From Permianibacter aggregans (GTDB taxonomy: Bacteria; Pseudomonadota; Gammaproteobacteria; Enterobacterales; Permianibacteraceae), in the NCBI RefSeq assembly GCF_009756665.1, contig NZ_CP037953.1, positions 806,001 through 870,000 of the forward strand: a stretch of DNA of 64,000 bases. The letters are read 5' to 3'. The notes beneath the pieces were generated by a model, which saw nothing but the letters and a program-made list of their open reading frames with translations, was not told where the DNA came from and searched no databases. A program made the translations under genes and the position numbers. Numbering within the stretch: position 1 is the stretch's first letter; each line of letters starts with the position of its first letter. Positions 49,557 to 59,041 of this stretch are shown in pieces.

Positions 49557-51654
49557 ATTGACTGATTTCCTGCAGTCCGGGTGCAGGCTTGTCTTGCAAT
49601 AACATCGGCAAGATTTGCGCTTCCGGTATCGGCGGGCTGAACAAATACCCCTGCGTTTCGTGGCAACCATGGCGAGTCAGGAATTCATACTGCTCTCTGG
49701 TTTCAACCCCTTCAGCGGTGACATGCAGACGCAAGCTGCGAGCCATCGACAAAATCGCCAAGGTAATCGCCGTGTCATCGGTATTGCGATTGACCTCAGC
49801 GATAAACGAGCGATCAATCTTCAAACCATCGAGAGGGAAACGGCGCAGATAACTCAGGCTCGAATAGCCGGTGCCAAAATCATCGATAACCAGCGTAAAG
49901 CCCAGCGCTTTCAAACGGCGCAATTGCGCCGTTGCACTTTCGACATCGCGCATCAGCAGCGATTCGGTCAGCTCCAGCTCCAACGCCGAAGGCGGTACGC
50001 CGTATTGATTAGTCACCCGCAGGATTTGCTCGGCCAAATCCACTTGCCGGAATTGTACGGCAGAAATATTGACGGCAATCCTCAGCGGCTTGACGCCTTT
50101 ACGCCGCCATTCGGCGTAACGTTTAACCGACTGTTCAATGACCCATTGCCCAATCGGCACAATCATGCCCGTGTTTTCGGCAATCGGAATAAATTCAATC
50201 GGCGACACCGAGCCCATGATCGGGTGATGCCAACGCAACAAGGCTTCGACACCGCAAATCTGACCATAAACCGTATCGATAAACGGCTGGAAATAGAGCT
50301 CCAACTGATCGCGCTCCAGCGCGTCGCGCAATTCGGTGGCCAAACTCAAACGGCGCAGCGATTTGGCGTTCATTTCCGGCTGATAGAACTGATAAGTATT
50401 GCGGCCAAGCTCCTTGGCTTTGTACATCGCTGTGTCAGCGTTACGCATCAGCGTATGGACATCGCGGCCATCGCTAGGATAAATGGCAATGCCAATGGAA
50501 ATCGTCGTGCTGACCACGTAGTCACCAACGGTGAAGGTGCGTGCGAACTCGCTGAGCAGCTTGTTCAACACGGCGCTGACGTTCAATTCATCCTTGATTT
50601 CTTCCAGCAGTAAAACAAATTCATCGCCTCCCAATCGCGCCAGGGTATCGCCAGGGCGCAAACACTCGGCCAAGCGTTGCGCGGCCATCTTGAGCAGCTG
50701 ATCGCCGATACCGTGACCCAGCGAATCATTCACTTCTTTAAAGTGATCAAGATCGAGAAAAATCACCGCAACCTGTTTTTTCTCGCGGCTGGCGCGCAAC
50801 AAGGCGCTGGAAATCCGATCCATGCACAGCGCCCGGTTCGGCAGCTCAGTCAACGCATCGAAATTGGCCAGGACATGCAATTCCTTGACGGCCAGTTCCA
50901 ATCGATCATTACTGTCTTGCAAGGCATTGACGGCGATGTCGCGAGCACGCTCCCGCTCGCCGATGACACTCATCATATGATTGAAACTGCGGGCCAGTGT
51001 GCCGATTTCATCTTCGCTGGCGACCGGCGCCCGAACACCGAAATCATCATTCTTTGACACCGCTGACGCCAAGGTCGCCAGATGTAAGATCGGTTTTGAC
51101 ACGTAACGCTGCAAGCGTAACGCCAATAGCCAGGAAAACAGAATCAGCAACACACCAATCGCTGACAGCGCCAGCAAGGATTGCTGCAACTGCCTATAGG
51201 TCGGCGCCAAATCGACATCGATATATAAATGCCCAAGCACCAGACCGTCTTGACGCGTCACCGGTTCCAGCACCAGCAAAGCGTCTTCATCGGTCAGGAT
51301 GACGTGATCACGACGCAGCACTTCGATGCTCGGCAGCGTCGCGGGCGTATTCCGGCTTTCGCTGACCGAGGCAAACGGCTGGCCATTACTGTCGAACAAT
51401 ACCGCGGCTTGCAGGTGATCGATTTGCGCTTTGCGCAAGATGTCGCGAGCGACGTTGTTGTCTTCGAAGCTCAGAGGCACTTCGCTATACAGCGCCATCA
51501 GACGGGCTTGAGCACGAACGTTCTCGACGAGATTGTCGATCGTTTGGCTACGTAAATAGAATCCCGCCGCCAACATGCCCGGAACAATCGCGAACAAACA
51601 GGTCAGCACGATAATCGTGATCAATTTTTCTCGCAGTGAGGCGCGCCAATTCAC
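49555..51654 (-). CDS. Membrane GGDEF-EAL protein with periplasmic CHASE8-like domain
   Basis: The protein makes or degrades c-di-GMP. The 699-residue product has TM1 (about 13-32), a periplasmic sensor region (35-150) like the CHASE8 domain of YfiN, TM2 (about 158-178), HAMP, GGDEF (about 265-425) and EAL (about 440-690). The GGDEF site is intact (GGDEF, 342-346). EAL residues are E470-A471-L472 (EALLRW), with DDFGTGYSSLSYLRR also intact, so both activities are possible. Its start overlaps the yfiR-like stop by 4 nt, suggesting that the YfiR-like protein controls it, as YfiR controls YfiN. Confidence 0.93.
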   Translation of the reverse strand: MNWRASLREKLITIIVLTCLFAIVPGMLAAGFYLRSQTIDNLVENVRAQARLMALYSEVPLSFEDNNVARDILRKAQIDHLQAAVLFDSNGQPFASVSESRNTPATLPSIEVLRRDHVILTDEDALLVLEPVTRQDGLVLGHLYIDVDLAPTYRQLQQSLLALSAIGVLLILFSWLLALRLQRYVSKPILHLATLASAVSKNDDFGVRAPVASEDEIGTLARSFNHMMSVIGERERARDIAVNALQDSNDRLELAVKELHVLANFDALTELPNRALCMDRISSALLRASREKKQVAVIFLDLDHFKEVNDSLGHGIGDQLLKMAAQRLAECLRPGDTLARLGGDEFVLLLEEIKDELNVSAVLNKLLSEFARTFTVGDYVVSTTISIGIAIYPSDGRDVHTLMRNADTAMYKAKELGRNTYQFYQPEMNAKSLRRLSLATELRDALERDQLELYFQPFIDTVYGQICGVEALLRWHHPIMGSVSPIEFIPIAENTGMIVPIGQWVIEQSVKRYAEWRRKGVKPLRIAVNISAVQFRQVDLAEQILRVTNQYGVPPSALELELTESLLMRDVESATAQLRRLKALGFTLVIDDFGTGYSSLSYLRRFPLDGLKIDRSFIAEVNRNTDDTAITLAILSMARSLRLHVTAEGVETREQYEFLTRHGCHETQGYLFSPPIPEAQILPMLLQDKPAPGLQEISQ

Positions 51655-52229
51655 GGTCTTGCCTCCTTGCTGCGTACTGGCCGACCGGCACTCAACAGCC
51701 GGGCATCGATCAACAAACCGCTTTGCTGCGCGGAGACATTATTGATCTCAAATTTTTGCAGGCCCTGCTCTTCATACATATTGATATGGGCGCCGCGTTC
51801 GGCGAGTCCGGCCGTCGCCGACACCAGCAGAATATTTTCCTGACGGCTCAGCAACAGCCAGCGATCGAAATCACTGACACTGGCGCTGCCGATAAATGCG
51901 GCATCACAATCATCGGAGGTTTCACCACCACTGAGCGGCAAGGGGCGCACGGTTTTTTGCCGGATACGGCGCGGGGCAATCAGGGCGTCAACGAGAGTAA
52001 AGAACGCCGGGTCACCGGCAACGCAGAGCGTGAAGGGCTGTTCAAGATTTTGCACACGATGGTCTTTCGGCCAATGCACGTACTGGGTGAAGCGCTCAAG
52101 CCAGACCACCCGACGGGTTTCGACGGTAATCGGCATGTCGGCCGCGTGGGTATCATCCAGCGCGAGGCTACTGAGCAGCAGCGTAGTCAGACTTAGCGCA
52201 TGTCTGTTGTTGAGCCAGCGGCTGGGCAA
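51651..52229 (-). CDS. YfiR family periplasmic regulator
   Basis: YfiR-family (DUF4154) proteins sit in the periplasm and repress a diguanylate cyclase; YfiR does this to YfiN in Pseudomonas. The 192-residue product has a signal peptide (LTTLLLSSLALDDTHA-AD) and then the family's pattern, with RFTQYVHWP near 47 and CVAGDPAF near 68. The best start is TTG 52229, after AAGGGGAAAGG; the next in-frame ATG comes after the signal peptide and would leave the protein in the cytosol. It overlaps the GGDEF-EAL gene by 4 nt. Confidence 0.85.
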   Translation of the reverse strand: MPSRWLNNRHALSLTTLLLSSLALDDTHAADMPITVETRRVVWLERFTQYVHWPKDHRVQNLEQPFTLCVAGDPAFFTLVDALIAPRRIRQKTVRPLPLSGGETSDDCDAAFIGSASVSDFDRWLLLSRQENILLVSATAGLAERGAHINMYEEQGLQKFEINNVSAQQSGLLIDARLLSAGRPVRSKEARP

Positions 52230-52324
52230 GCCTTTCCCCTTACACGATCGATCCAGATGCTGCTAAGTGTAGGGGGCTGTGGCCGACACCGCCAGCGCGA
52301 CGAACGTCGAAAACTTGAACCCGA

Positions 52325-53647
52325 TCACGCCGCCGAACGATTCGGCCAACTGAGCGTGAACCGGGCGCCACCGATTGGGCTGTCGCTGACTTTGACGGTG
52401 CCGCCATGGCGCTCGCTGATACCGCGCACGATGGCAAGACCAAGACCGGAGCCACCGGAATCACGGGAACGGCTCGGATCGAGTCGGGTGAACGGTTCGA
52501 AAATCCGTTCGCGCTGCTCAATCGGCACACCCGGACCGTCATCATCAACATGGATATGAAAACGTTCGGAGGTTTTCTCGACGGAAACCGAGACGGTGCT
52601 GCGGGCGAAACACGCCGCATTGCGCACCAGGTTGGTGATGGAGCGATTGAACAGTCGTGAATCGACCAACACTTTCTCGATGCTGTAAGCGCCGTCGCAG
52701 CGAAAGGCAATGGACGGGTACAGCGTCTTGGTTTTGTCGACAACGTCCTCGACCATTTCCGGCAACGACGTTTCGACCAACTCCAGACGCTGAGCACCGT
52801 GTTGCAAGCGGGCGTAAGTGAGTAACTCACGCACCAGCAAATCCAATTCGGCGATGGCCTGTTCCATATCGCGAGTCAGTTGCCGGCGCTGTACATCGGA
52901 CTCGGAATGGGCCAGCATTTCCAGCGCGAAAGAGACGCGCGCCAGCGGCGCCCGGCATTCGTGTGAGACCGCGTGCAATAATTCCCGTTGCTCGCTGATC
53001 AGCGATTGGCGTTGCCGAATCAGTTGCTCGGCGCGACCAGCCATCAGGTTCACGGAACGAATGGCCTGGCCCAAACTGTCTTGCACTTCATCGGGAATAT
53101 GGCGTGCCGTACCATCTGCGAGAAACGCCAATGTCGCCCGTTCAATGGCTTGGGTACGGCGATTTTGGTGATGCAACAGCCACATCAGCGCAGAACCATT
53201 GAAGGCCATCCACAGTACAACCGCCAACAAGTTATCAAGGCTGGTGACGAACCCCATGTTCGGTAAAGGGCCGATTTCAACGACCGTATGCTTGTCGCTG
53301 AGCACCATGTAGGCGAATGCGCCTCGCGGGAAGGCCATGTCGTAGGCCGTGCGATCGTCATAAACGCCAACATTTTCCCAAGCCATCGACGGCAGGTAAT
53401 CCATGTCGGACAAGCGGGCGGGAATGCCCCAACGGGCGTGCACCGAGCGCACCGCTTCCGGCCATTGTTCGGCATTCAGAATATCGAAGCGCGGCATCTC
53501 GGCGGAGATAATCGGGTGCGCCGCTTCACGCACCATGCGGATTTGGTAGTGGGCGATGATGTAACCGTTCATCCAGCCCCAGACGAAATACACCATCATG
53601 TTCGCCAGGGCGAGCATGACAAACCAACGCCAGAACGTTCGTGTCAT
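52325..53647 (-). CDS. Sensor histidine kinase (two-component)
   Basis: The 440-residue kinase has TM1 (about 8-26), a periplasmic loop, TM2 (about 143-160), a HAMP-like linker, the HisKA domain with H229 and the HATPase domain (NLVRNA, DDDGPGVP, GGSGLGLAI). The H-box reads SHECRAPL, while the common form is SHELRTPL; the histidine and proline remain. Layout is RstB-like. It follows its response regulator by 53 nt, and the YfiR-like gene starts 95 nt after its stop on the same strand, so all four may be one transcript. The signal is unknown. Confidence 0.92.
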   Translation of the reverse strand: MTRTFWRWFVMLALANMMVYFVWGWMNGYIIAHYQIRMVREAAHPIISAEMPRFDILNAEQWPEAVRSVHARWGIPARLSDMDYLPSMAWENVGVYDDRTAYDMAFPRGAFAYMVLSDKHTVVEIGPLPNMGFVTSLDNLLAVVLWMAFNGSALMWLLHHQNRRTQAIERATLAFLADGTARHIPDEVQDSLGQAIRSVNLMAGRAEQLIRQRQSLISEQRELLHAVSHECRAPLARVSFALEMLAHSESDVQRRQLTRDMEQAIAELDLLVRELLTYARLQHGAQRLELVETSLPEMVEDVVDKTKTLYPSIAFRCDGAYSIEKVLVDSRLFNRSITNLVRNAACFARSTVSVSVEKTSERFHIHVDDDGPGVPIEQRERIFEPFTRLDPSRSRDSGGSGLGLAIVRGISERHGGTVKVSDSPIGGARFTLSWPNRSAA

Positions 53648-53700
53648 CGGTGTATGTCCTTCGTTAAAACCAGTCTCAGCAAAAAGCGCCGGCAGGCGCT

Positions 53701-54408
53701 TTATCGGGCGGCGAACAAATAACCACTGCCGCGCACGGTCTTGATGATATGCGGCGAGCGCGGATCATCGCCAATTTTTTTTCGGATGCGGGAAATGCGC
53801 AGGTCAATGGTCCGATCAACCCCATCGTATTCCACCCGGAAAATGCGCTGGTGAATCTCTTCCCGGCTCAGCACCTGGCCGGCATGCATACCGAGCAGCC
53901 AGAGCAGGTCGAATTCGGCGGTAGTCAGGTCAAATACCTCACCATGCCGCGAAGCCTGGCGCGAACCGGCATCAAGCACAATGTCGCCGACATCGATGCG
54001 CTTCGGCGTTTTATTGGCTTGTTCCGGTGAGTCCGGCTCATCGATACGACGCAGCAAGGCGCGGATATGAGCCAGCAGCAAGCGCGGCTTGATTGGCTTG
54101 CCGAGGTAATCATCAGCGCCAATTTCCAGCCCCGCGACTTCATCGATATCGTCGTTCAACGCCGTCAACATGATGATGGGGCCGGAATAACGGGCACGTA
54201 CGGCACGGCAGACGGCCAAGCCATCAGCGCCGGGCAGCATGATATCGAGCACGACCAGACGGGGTTGGCTTTTGACAATGCGCTCAATAGCGACATCGCC
54301 TCGGTGCTCCACTTCGACGTAATAGCCATTGTCGCGCAGGAAAGCGCTAATGAGTTCGGTCAGTTTGACGTCATCGTCGACGACCAGAATATGAGGTTTA
54401 TCTACCAT
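53701..54408 (-). CDS. OmpR/RstA-type response regulator
   Basis: The 235-residue regulator has a receiver domain with acidic pocket (VVDDDVKL near 10-16), the phosphorylated D55 (VLDIMLPGADG) and K near 105, and an OmpR-type winged helix (about 135-232) with ISRIRKKIGDDPRSPHIIKTVRGSGYLF. ATG 54408 is the natural start. It is the first gene of a minus-strand run with its kinase, the YfiR-like and the GGDEF-EAL genes. It may therefore control c-di-GMP output. Confidence 0.94.
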   Translation of the reverse strand: MVDKPHILVVDDDVKLTELISAFLRDNGYYVEVEHRGDVAIERIVKSQPRLVVLDIMLPGADGLAVCRAVRARYSGPIIMLTALNDDIDEVAGLEIGADDYLGKPIKPRLLLAHIRALLRRIDEPDSPEQANKTPKRIDVGDIVLDAGSRQASRHGEVFDLTTAEFDLLWLLGMHAGQVLSREEIHQRIFRVEYDGVDRTIDLRISRIRKKIGDDPRSPHIIKTVRGSGYLFAAR

Positions 54409-54547
54409 AAAGCATACGACTTGGTGGTCGGGTTCCGGCGCCGGCAGCGAATGCGGCCCGCGCGGATTAACCCATCAAGTTCGTATTGTGTCCACAGCCG
54501 CTGTCTTGATGCAACAGCCGGGACACATGTATCAAATTGTACAAAGC

Positions 54548-56944
54548 TTACTCAGCGCTTTTCGCATTAATCGGGCTGTTTTTCACCTCGCGCTCCATCA
54601 AGCGATAAATGCGCCGATATTCATCAAGCCAGCTTTCCGGTTCGCGGAAGCCGTGCGGCTCAACCGGGTAAATCGCCATTTCGAATTGCGGCTTTTTCAG
54701 CTCGATCAAGCGTTGCACAAGACGCACGCTGTCCTGGAAAAAGACATTGTCATCGAGCATGCCCGAGCAAATCAGCAACGGATTTTTCAAACCTGAAGCG
54801 AACTCGATTGGTGAACTACGCAAATACGCATCGGGATCGACTTCCGGCGTGTTCAGAATGTTCGAGGTGTAGCCATGGTTGTAATGCGCCCAATCGGTGA
54901 CCGGGCGCAACGCCGCACCTGCGGCAAACACGTCCGGTGTTTTGAACAAGGCCATGAAGGTCATGAAGCCGCCATACGATCCACCATAAATGCCGATACG
55001 GTTGCGATCGACGTTGGCTTCGTTGACCAGCCACTCAACGCCATCCAGATAATCTTCCAGTTCCGGCGTGCCCATGCGCTGATAAATCGCCGTGCGCCAA
55101 TCGCGGCCATAACCTTCAGATGCCCGGTAATCCATATCGATGACGACATAGCCTTGGGCCAGCAACAGGTTATGGAACATGTATTCACGGAAATAACCGG
55201 ACCAGCCCATGTGCGCGTTCTGCAAATAGCCGGCGCCATGAACAAACATCACGGCCGGTTTTTTCTCACCCTGCTGGGTATTGGCGTTGCGATAAACACG
55301 CGAGTAAACCGGCTGCTTGCCATGTGAGGATGGCACCGCAATGATTTCCGGCGCCACCCACGGAATCGTTTTGAATTCGGCCGAAACGGTATCCGTCAAT
55401 GGTTTGGCCGGCTGACCCGGTTGTTGCCAATACAGCTCCGGCGGACGCGTCGTCGTAGAATGAGTAACGACCACCGCGTCACCAACGGGTGACAATACGA
55501 ACTCATTGTCGCCACCGAGCGCGCTGACGGCTTCGTCACGCGAGCCGTCGGCATTGACCCGATAGACCTCATGATTGCCAGGATGATTTTTATTGGCGCG
55601 GTAATAGAGCCAGTTGCCATCGCGAGTCAGTTGCACACGATTGACTTCGAATTTGCCCTTGGTCAGCGCTTTCGCTTTGCCTTTCAACGGCTTGACATAC
55701 AGGTGGCTGTAACCGGTTTCTTCCGAGGTATACCAGAAGCGGTTGTCCGGCAACCACCCGAATTCATTGAACTCGCTGTCATTGACCCAGGCCGGATCAT
55801 GCAAACGATGCAGCAGGCGCCATTCGGCCTTGTCGAAATCGACAGCGACCAGCCAGCGATCCTTGTTGTCATAGGAAAACAAATTGACGGCAACCTGGCT
55901 GCCATCTGCACTCCAGTGCACACCGCCGGTCGGCCAATGATGGACATAAATGGCGCGATTGCCTTTGCTCTTCTCCAAGGATTTGCCAGCGCGCTTGGCG
56001 GCAGCCTTTTTCAGGTCGAGCAGCGGATCATCCTTGATGCCCGGCAGATTGTCATTGCTGATCAAGCGCTTGCTGCCGGTTTGCAAATCGATCAGGAACA
56101 CACTCTCGTTATCAGGTTGATCATTGCCGACTTTGCTGCGCACATCACGAACGCCGACATAGCCATCACCGGAAACATACTCCGGCATTTTATCGCCACG
56201 ACCATCGCGCTTTTCCTTGTCGACACCGACAAGCAGATAGCGGCCATTCGGTGACACGCTGACCGTTTCCAGGCGCATCCCCTTGCCGAAGTAAAAGGGC
56301 TTCGGTGCCGTCGTCGGTAATTTTGCCAATGCCTCATTGCGCTCGCGGCTTTCGGTTTGGCGTTGCTCGCGCAGCTTGATGATGTCGAATAGCCGCATTT
56401 GCTGCTGCGACAACACATCGCTTGCCGGTTCGTTCTTGTCTTCATCTTTCATCGCCAGCGATGCGAGCAGCTCGATAAAGCCATCACGCAAGCGAATAGC
56501 AACCAGGGATTCGTCCTGCAACAACACCACGCGCTCGTTGCCGATCAGGCCGACCAGACGCCCGGCTTTGCCGGTGCGCGTCAACGCCCGGGTATGGCCG
56601 TTTTCGCGTACATACAGATCGCCCTGACTAAGCCAGGCGACCACCAAACCATCAGATGAAAAAACCCGGTTGTCGTTTTCCAGTGCGACGGTTTCCGGCA
56701 AGGTCAGCTTGCTCGGCTTCATGTCACCGGACAACGACAATTGCCAGGTGTCATACAGTGGCGAGCCGATTTGTTTTTGCTGGTAATACAGCGTGTTGCC
56801 ATCGCTGCTGATCACCGGCCGTTCCGGTGCGTTGCCGATCCAGTCCGGATTGGCCATGATTTGTTCCATTGAAACATTGGGTGCCGCCAGCACTGGCAGC
56901 GAGGCAAAGGCTGCCGCCAGCAAAGCACTGATCGTTTTGTTCAT
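54548..56944 (-). CDS. Exported S9 family peptidase (first of a tandem)
   Basis: The 798-residue product has a signal peptide (LLAAAFASLPVLA-AP, near residue 20) and a long beta-propeller-like part. The C-terminal hydrolase domain holds the nucleophile S656 in GGSYGGF, a histidine in PVEPHGF, and VRLVQRLIE. It resembles dipeptidyl-peptidase/acylaminoacyl-type S9 enzymes. It is probably periplasmic or secreted. Its start overlaps the stop of the upstream S9 gene by 4 nt, so the pair is co-expressed and likely helps degrade peptides outside the cytoplasm. Confidence 0.93.
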   Translation of the reverse strand: MNKTISALLAAAFASLPVLAAPNVSMEQIMANPDWIGNAPERPVISSDGNTLYYQQKQIGSPLYDTWQLSLSGDMKPSKLTLPETVALENDNRVFSSDGLVVAWLSQGDLYVRENGHTRALTRTGKAGRLVGLIGNERVVLLQDESLVAIRLRDGFIELLASLAMKDEDKNEPASDVLSQQQMRLFDIIKLREQRQTESRERNEALAKLPTTAPKPFYFGKGMRLETVSVSPNGRYLLVGVDKEKRDGRGDKMPEYVSGDGYVGVRDVRSKVGNDQPDNESVFLIDLQTGSKRLISNDNLPGIKDDPLLDLKKAAAKRAGKSLEKSKGNRAIYVHHWPTGGVHWSADGSQVAVNLFSYDNKDRWLVAVDFDKAEWRLLHRLHDPAWVNDSEFNEFGWLPDNRFWYTSEETGYSHLYVKPLKGKAKALTKGKFEVNRVQLTRDGNWLYYRANKNHPGNHEVYRVNADGSRDEAVSALGGDNEFVLSPVGDAVVVTHSTTTRPPELYWQQPGQPAKPLTDTVSAEFKTIPWVAPEIIAVPSSHGKQPVYSRVYRNANTQQGEKKPAVMFVHGAGYLQNAHMGWSGYFREYMFHNLLLAQGYVVIDMDYRASEGYGRDWRTAIYQRMGTPELEDYLDGVEWLVNEANVDRNRIGIYGGSYGGFMTFMALFKTPDVFAAGAALRPVTDWAHYNHGYTSNILNTPEVDPDAYLRSSPIEFASGLKNPLLICSGMLDDNVFFQDSVRLVQRLIELKKPQFEMAIYPVEPHGFREPESWLDEYRRIYRLMEREVKNSPINAKSAE

Positions 56945-58887
56945 TGCGCAGTTTCCAGCAGTTGTTGTTGTAAAAATTGCACAGCCATCGTTTGATAGAC
57001 ATCACGATTCGATTTTTTGGCGAAACCGTGACCTTCATCCTTGGCCAGCAGATACCAAACCGGCACGCCATTCTCGCGCACCCGTTTGACAATTTGTTCG
57101 GCCTCCGAGGCCGGCACCCGAGGATCATTGAGTCCCTGTACGACAAACAACGGCACCTTGATCTGGTCGGCGTTATTCAGCGGTGCAATTTTTTCGTGAA
57201 AGGCGCGCATCTCCGGATCGCGTTCATCACCGTATTCAACCCGGCGCAAATCCTGTCGATAGCCTTTGGTGTTTTTCAAAAACGTCGAGAAATGGGAAAT
57301 GCCAACGACATCGATGCCGCCGCGTAAACGTTCGCTGTAATGCACCAGCGAAGCCAGCACCATGTAGCCACCATAGGAGCCGCCCCATACCACCACACGC
57401 CCGGCATCGAGATCCGGCTGTGTTTGAATCCAGTCGAGCAAGGCGCCGATATCCTTGACCGAATCTTCACGGGCAAAACCATTATCGAGCGCCAGATAAC
57501 TTTGCCCATAGCCGGCCGAGCCTCGGACATTCGGCTCGATCACCGCGATGCCGCGTTCGCTGACCAAGTATTGGGTCATCGCGGCAAAATCGGCACGCGA
57601 TTGTCCTTCTGGTCCGCCGTGAACACTGATCACCACTGGCGCTTTGCCGGTGACGTCTTTTGGTTTGTACACCCAGGCCGGGATCAGACGCGGCTGGCCT
57701 TTCACTTGATCAAAGGTCGGATAACGAATCAATTCCGGGCTGACAAAACGCTTACCATCCAAACCGCCCAATTCACTGGCAGTCCATCGCTGCCAGCGCG
57801 GTTCATTTAATGACACGACAAAGACGTCCGATGGCGACAGCACAGACGAATAACTGATCGCCAAGCGGTTGGCATCCGGACTGAATGACAAGGCATTGAT
57901 CGCCACCATCGGTAACGGCGGTAACGACAACACCTGATGGTTTTGCAGATCCAATACCGTTAGCGTGTCGCTGCCATCTTCATTGACGACATAAGCGAGA
58001 AAATGGCCATCATCGGAAAGCGAGAAACGTTCGATATCCCAGTCATGTTTGACCAGCGGAGCACTTAATGACTGATGGCTTATGTCATAGCGCGCCAACT
58101 GCTTGAATTCATTACTGCCGCTGTAACTCAGATAAAGCTGTTTACCATCAGGCGAGAACGCTGCGTCGTCGTAGGCGACCCGTCCTGGCAACGGTCGCAC
58201 CGCCTGCACTTTCAGGGTTTCCAGATCGATCAACACCAGCCGCGACTCACTGACCGAAATATACTGCCGGGCGAGCACCTGCTTTTCATCGCGGCTGACA
58301 TCGACAATATGGTAAGAGCCGATCACTTCGTAAATCCGGCGCACCTCACCGCTTGCCATATTGCGCTGATATAAATCAAAATCAACGCCGTTGCGTTCAT
58401 TGCTGGCATAAAACAGAAATTGGCCGGAAGCGCTGAAATGTGGTGATTGATAACGCGACTTGCCATCCGACAACAACTGATGGCTACCACTGGCCAGATC
58501 AAACAGATAAAGCTGATAGTTTTCGCTGCCACCGGTGTCACGTAAGTACACCATCTGCTGTACGGTTTTATCCGGACGAATCACCGTCGATGCAATCGGC
58601 TCAGAAAAAAACGTCAGCTGAGTGCGAGCACCCAGTGGTTTTTGCACCTGATGCAATTGGTTCGATTCGGCAAAACGGGTACGGATGATCAGCGAAAGGC
58701 CATCGGGCATCCAATCAACCAGCGAAGCATGGCGAATATGACTGTAGCGAGAAAGAGAATCGGCAATCTGCGGATCAAGCTCGGGCATGCCGTCGAACAC
58801 CAGTTGACCTTGCTGTCGCGACTCGGCGACGCTCAGCAGCGGCGCAAAAACCAGCAGCGCACAGAGAACAGAAAAACGCATGACCAC
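56941..58887 (-). CDS. Exported S9 family peptidase (second of a tandem)
   Basis: The 648-residue product has a signal peptide (VLCALLVFAPLLSVA-ES), a WD-like propeller part and a prolyl-oligopeptidase hydrolase domain with S504 (GGSYGGYM), GLNDPRVP and GHGF near the C-terminus. It is shorter than the partner that overlaps it by 4 nt, so the tandem is not a recent duplication. It is likely periplasmic; the substrate is unknown. It starts at ATG 58887. Confidence 0.93.
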   Translation of the reverse strand: MVMRFSVLCALLVFAPLLSVAESRQQGQLVFDGMPELDPQIADSLSRYSHIRHASLVDWMPDGLSLIIRTRFAESNQLHQVQKPLGARTQLTFFSEPIASTVIRPDKTVQQMVYLRDTGGSENYQLYLFDLASGSHQLLSDGKSRYQSPHFSASGQFLFYASNERNGVDFDLYQRNMASGEVRRIYEVIGSYHIVDVSRDEKQVLARQYISVSESRLVLIDLETLKVQAVRPLPGRVAYDDAAFSPDGKQLYLSYSGSNEFKQLARYDISHQSLSAPLVKHDWDIERFSLSDDGHFLAYVVNEDGSDTLTVLDLQNHQVLSLPPLPMVAINALSFSPDANRLAISYSSVLSPSDVFVVSLNEPRWQRWTASELGGLDGKRFVSPELIRYPTFDQVKGQPRLIPAWVYKPKDVTGKAPVVISVHGGPEGQSRADFAAMTQYLVSERGIAVIEPNVRGSAGYGQSYLALDNGFAREDSVKDIGALLDWIQTQPDLDAGRVVVWGGSYGGYMVLASLVHYSERLRGGIDVVGISHFSTFLKNTKGYRQDLRRVEYGDERDPEMRAFHEKIAPLNNADQIKVPLFVVQGLNDPRVPASEAEQIVKRVRENGVPVWYLLAKDEGHGFAKKSNRDVYQTMAVQFLQQQLLETAQ

Positions 58888-59041
58888 ACCCGACCGAACG
58901 ACAGGTCATGGATAGTAGCAACCAGGATTCCGCTCTGCCAGCCGAAGCCGGAGTTAATATTCCAATTTAGCGTGAGACTGAAATCTGATCGGATCTGTTT
59001 AGCCGCGCAGTGCGGAAACGAATGATGCAAGCCGAACGGCG

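Noticed and set aside
52229..52324. Small frames between the sensor kinase and yfiR-like genes
   Set aside because: No start with a ribosome site; the gap looks like a short spacer.
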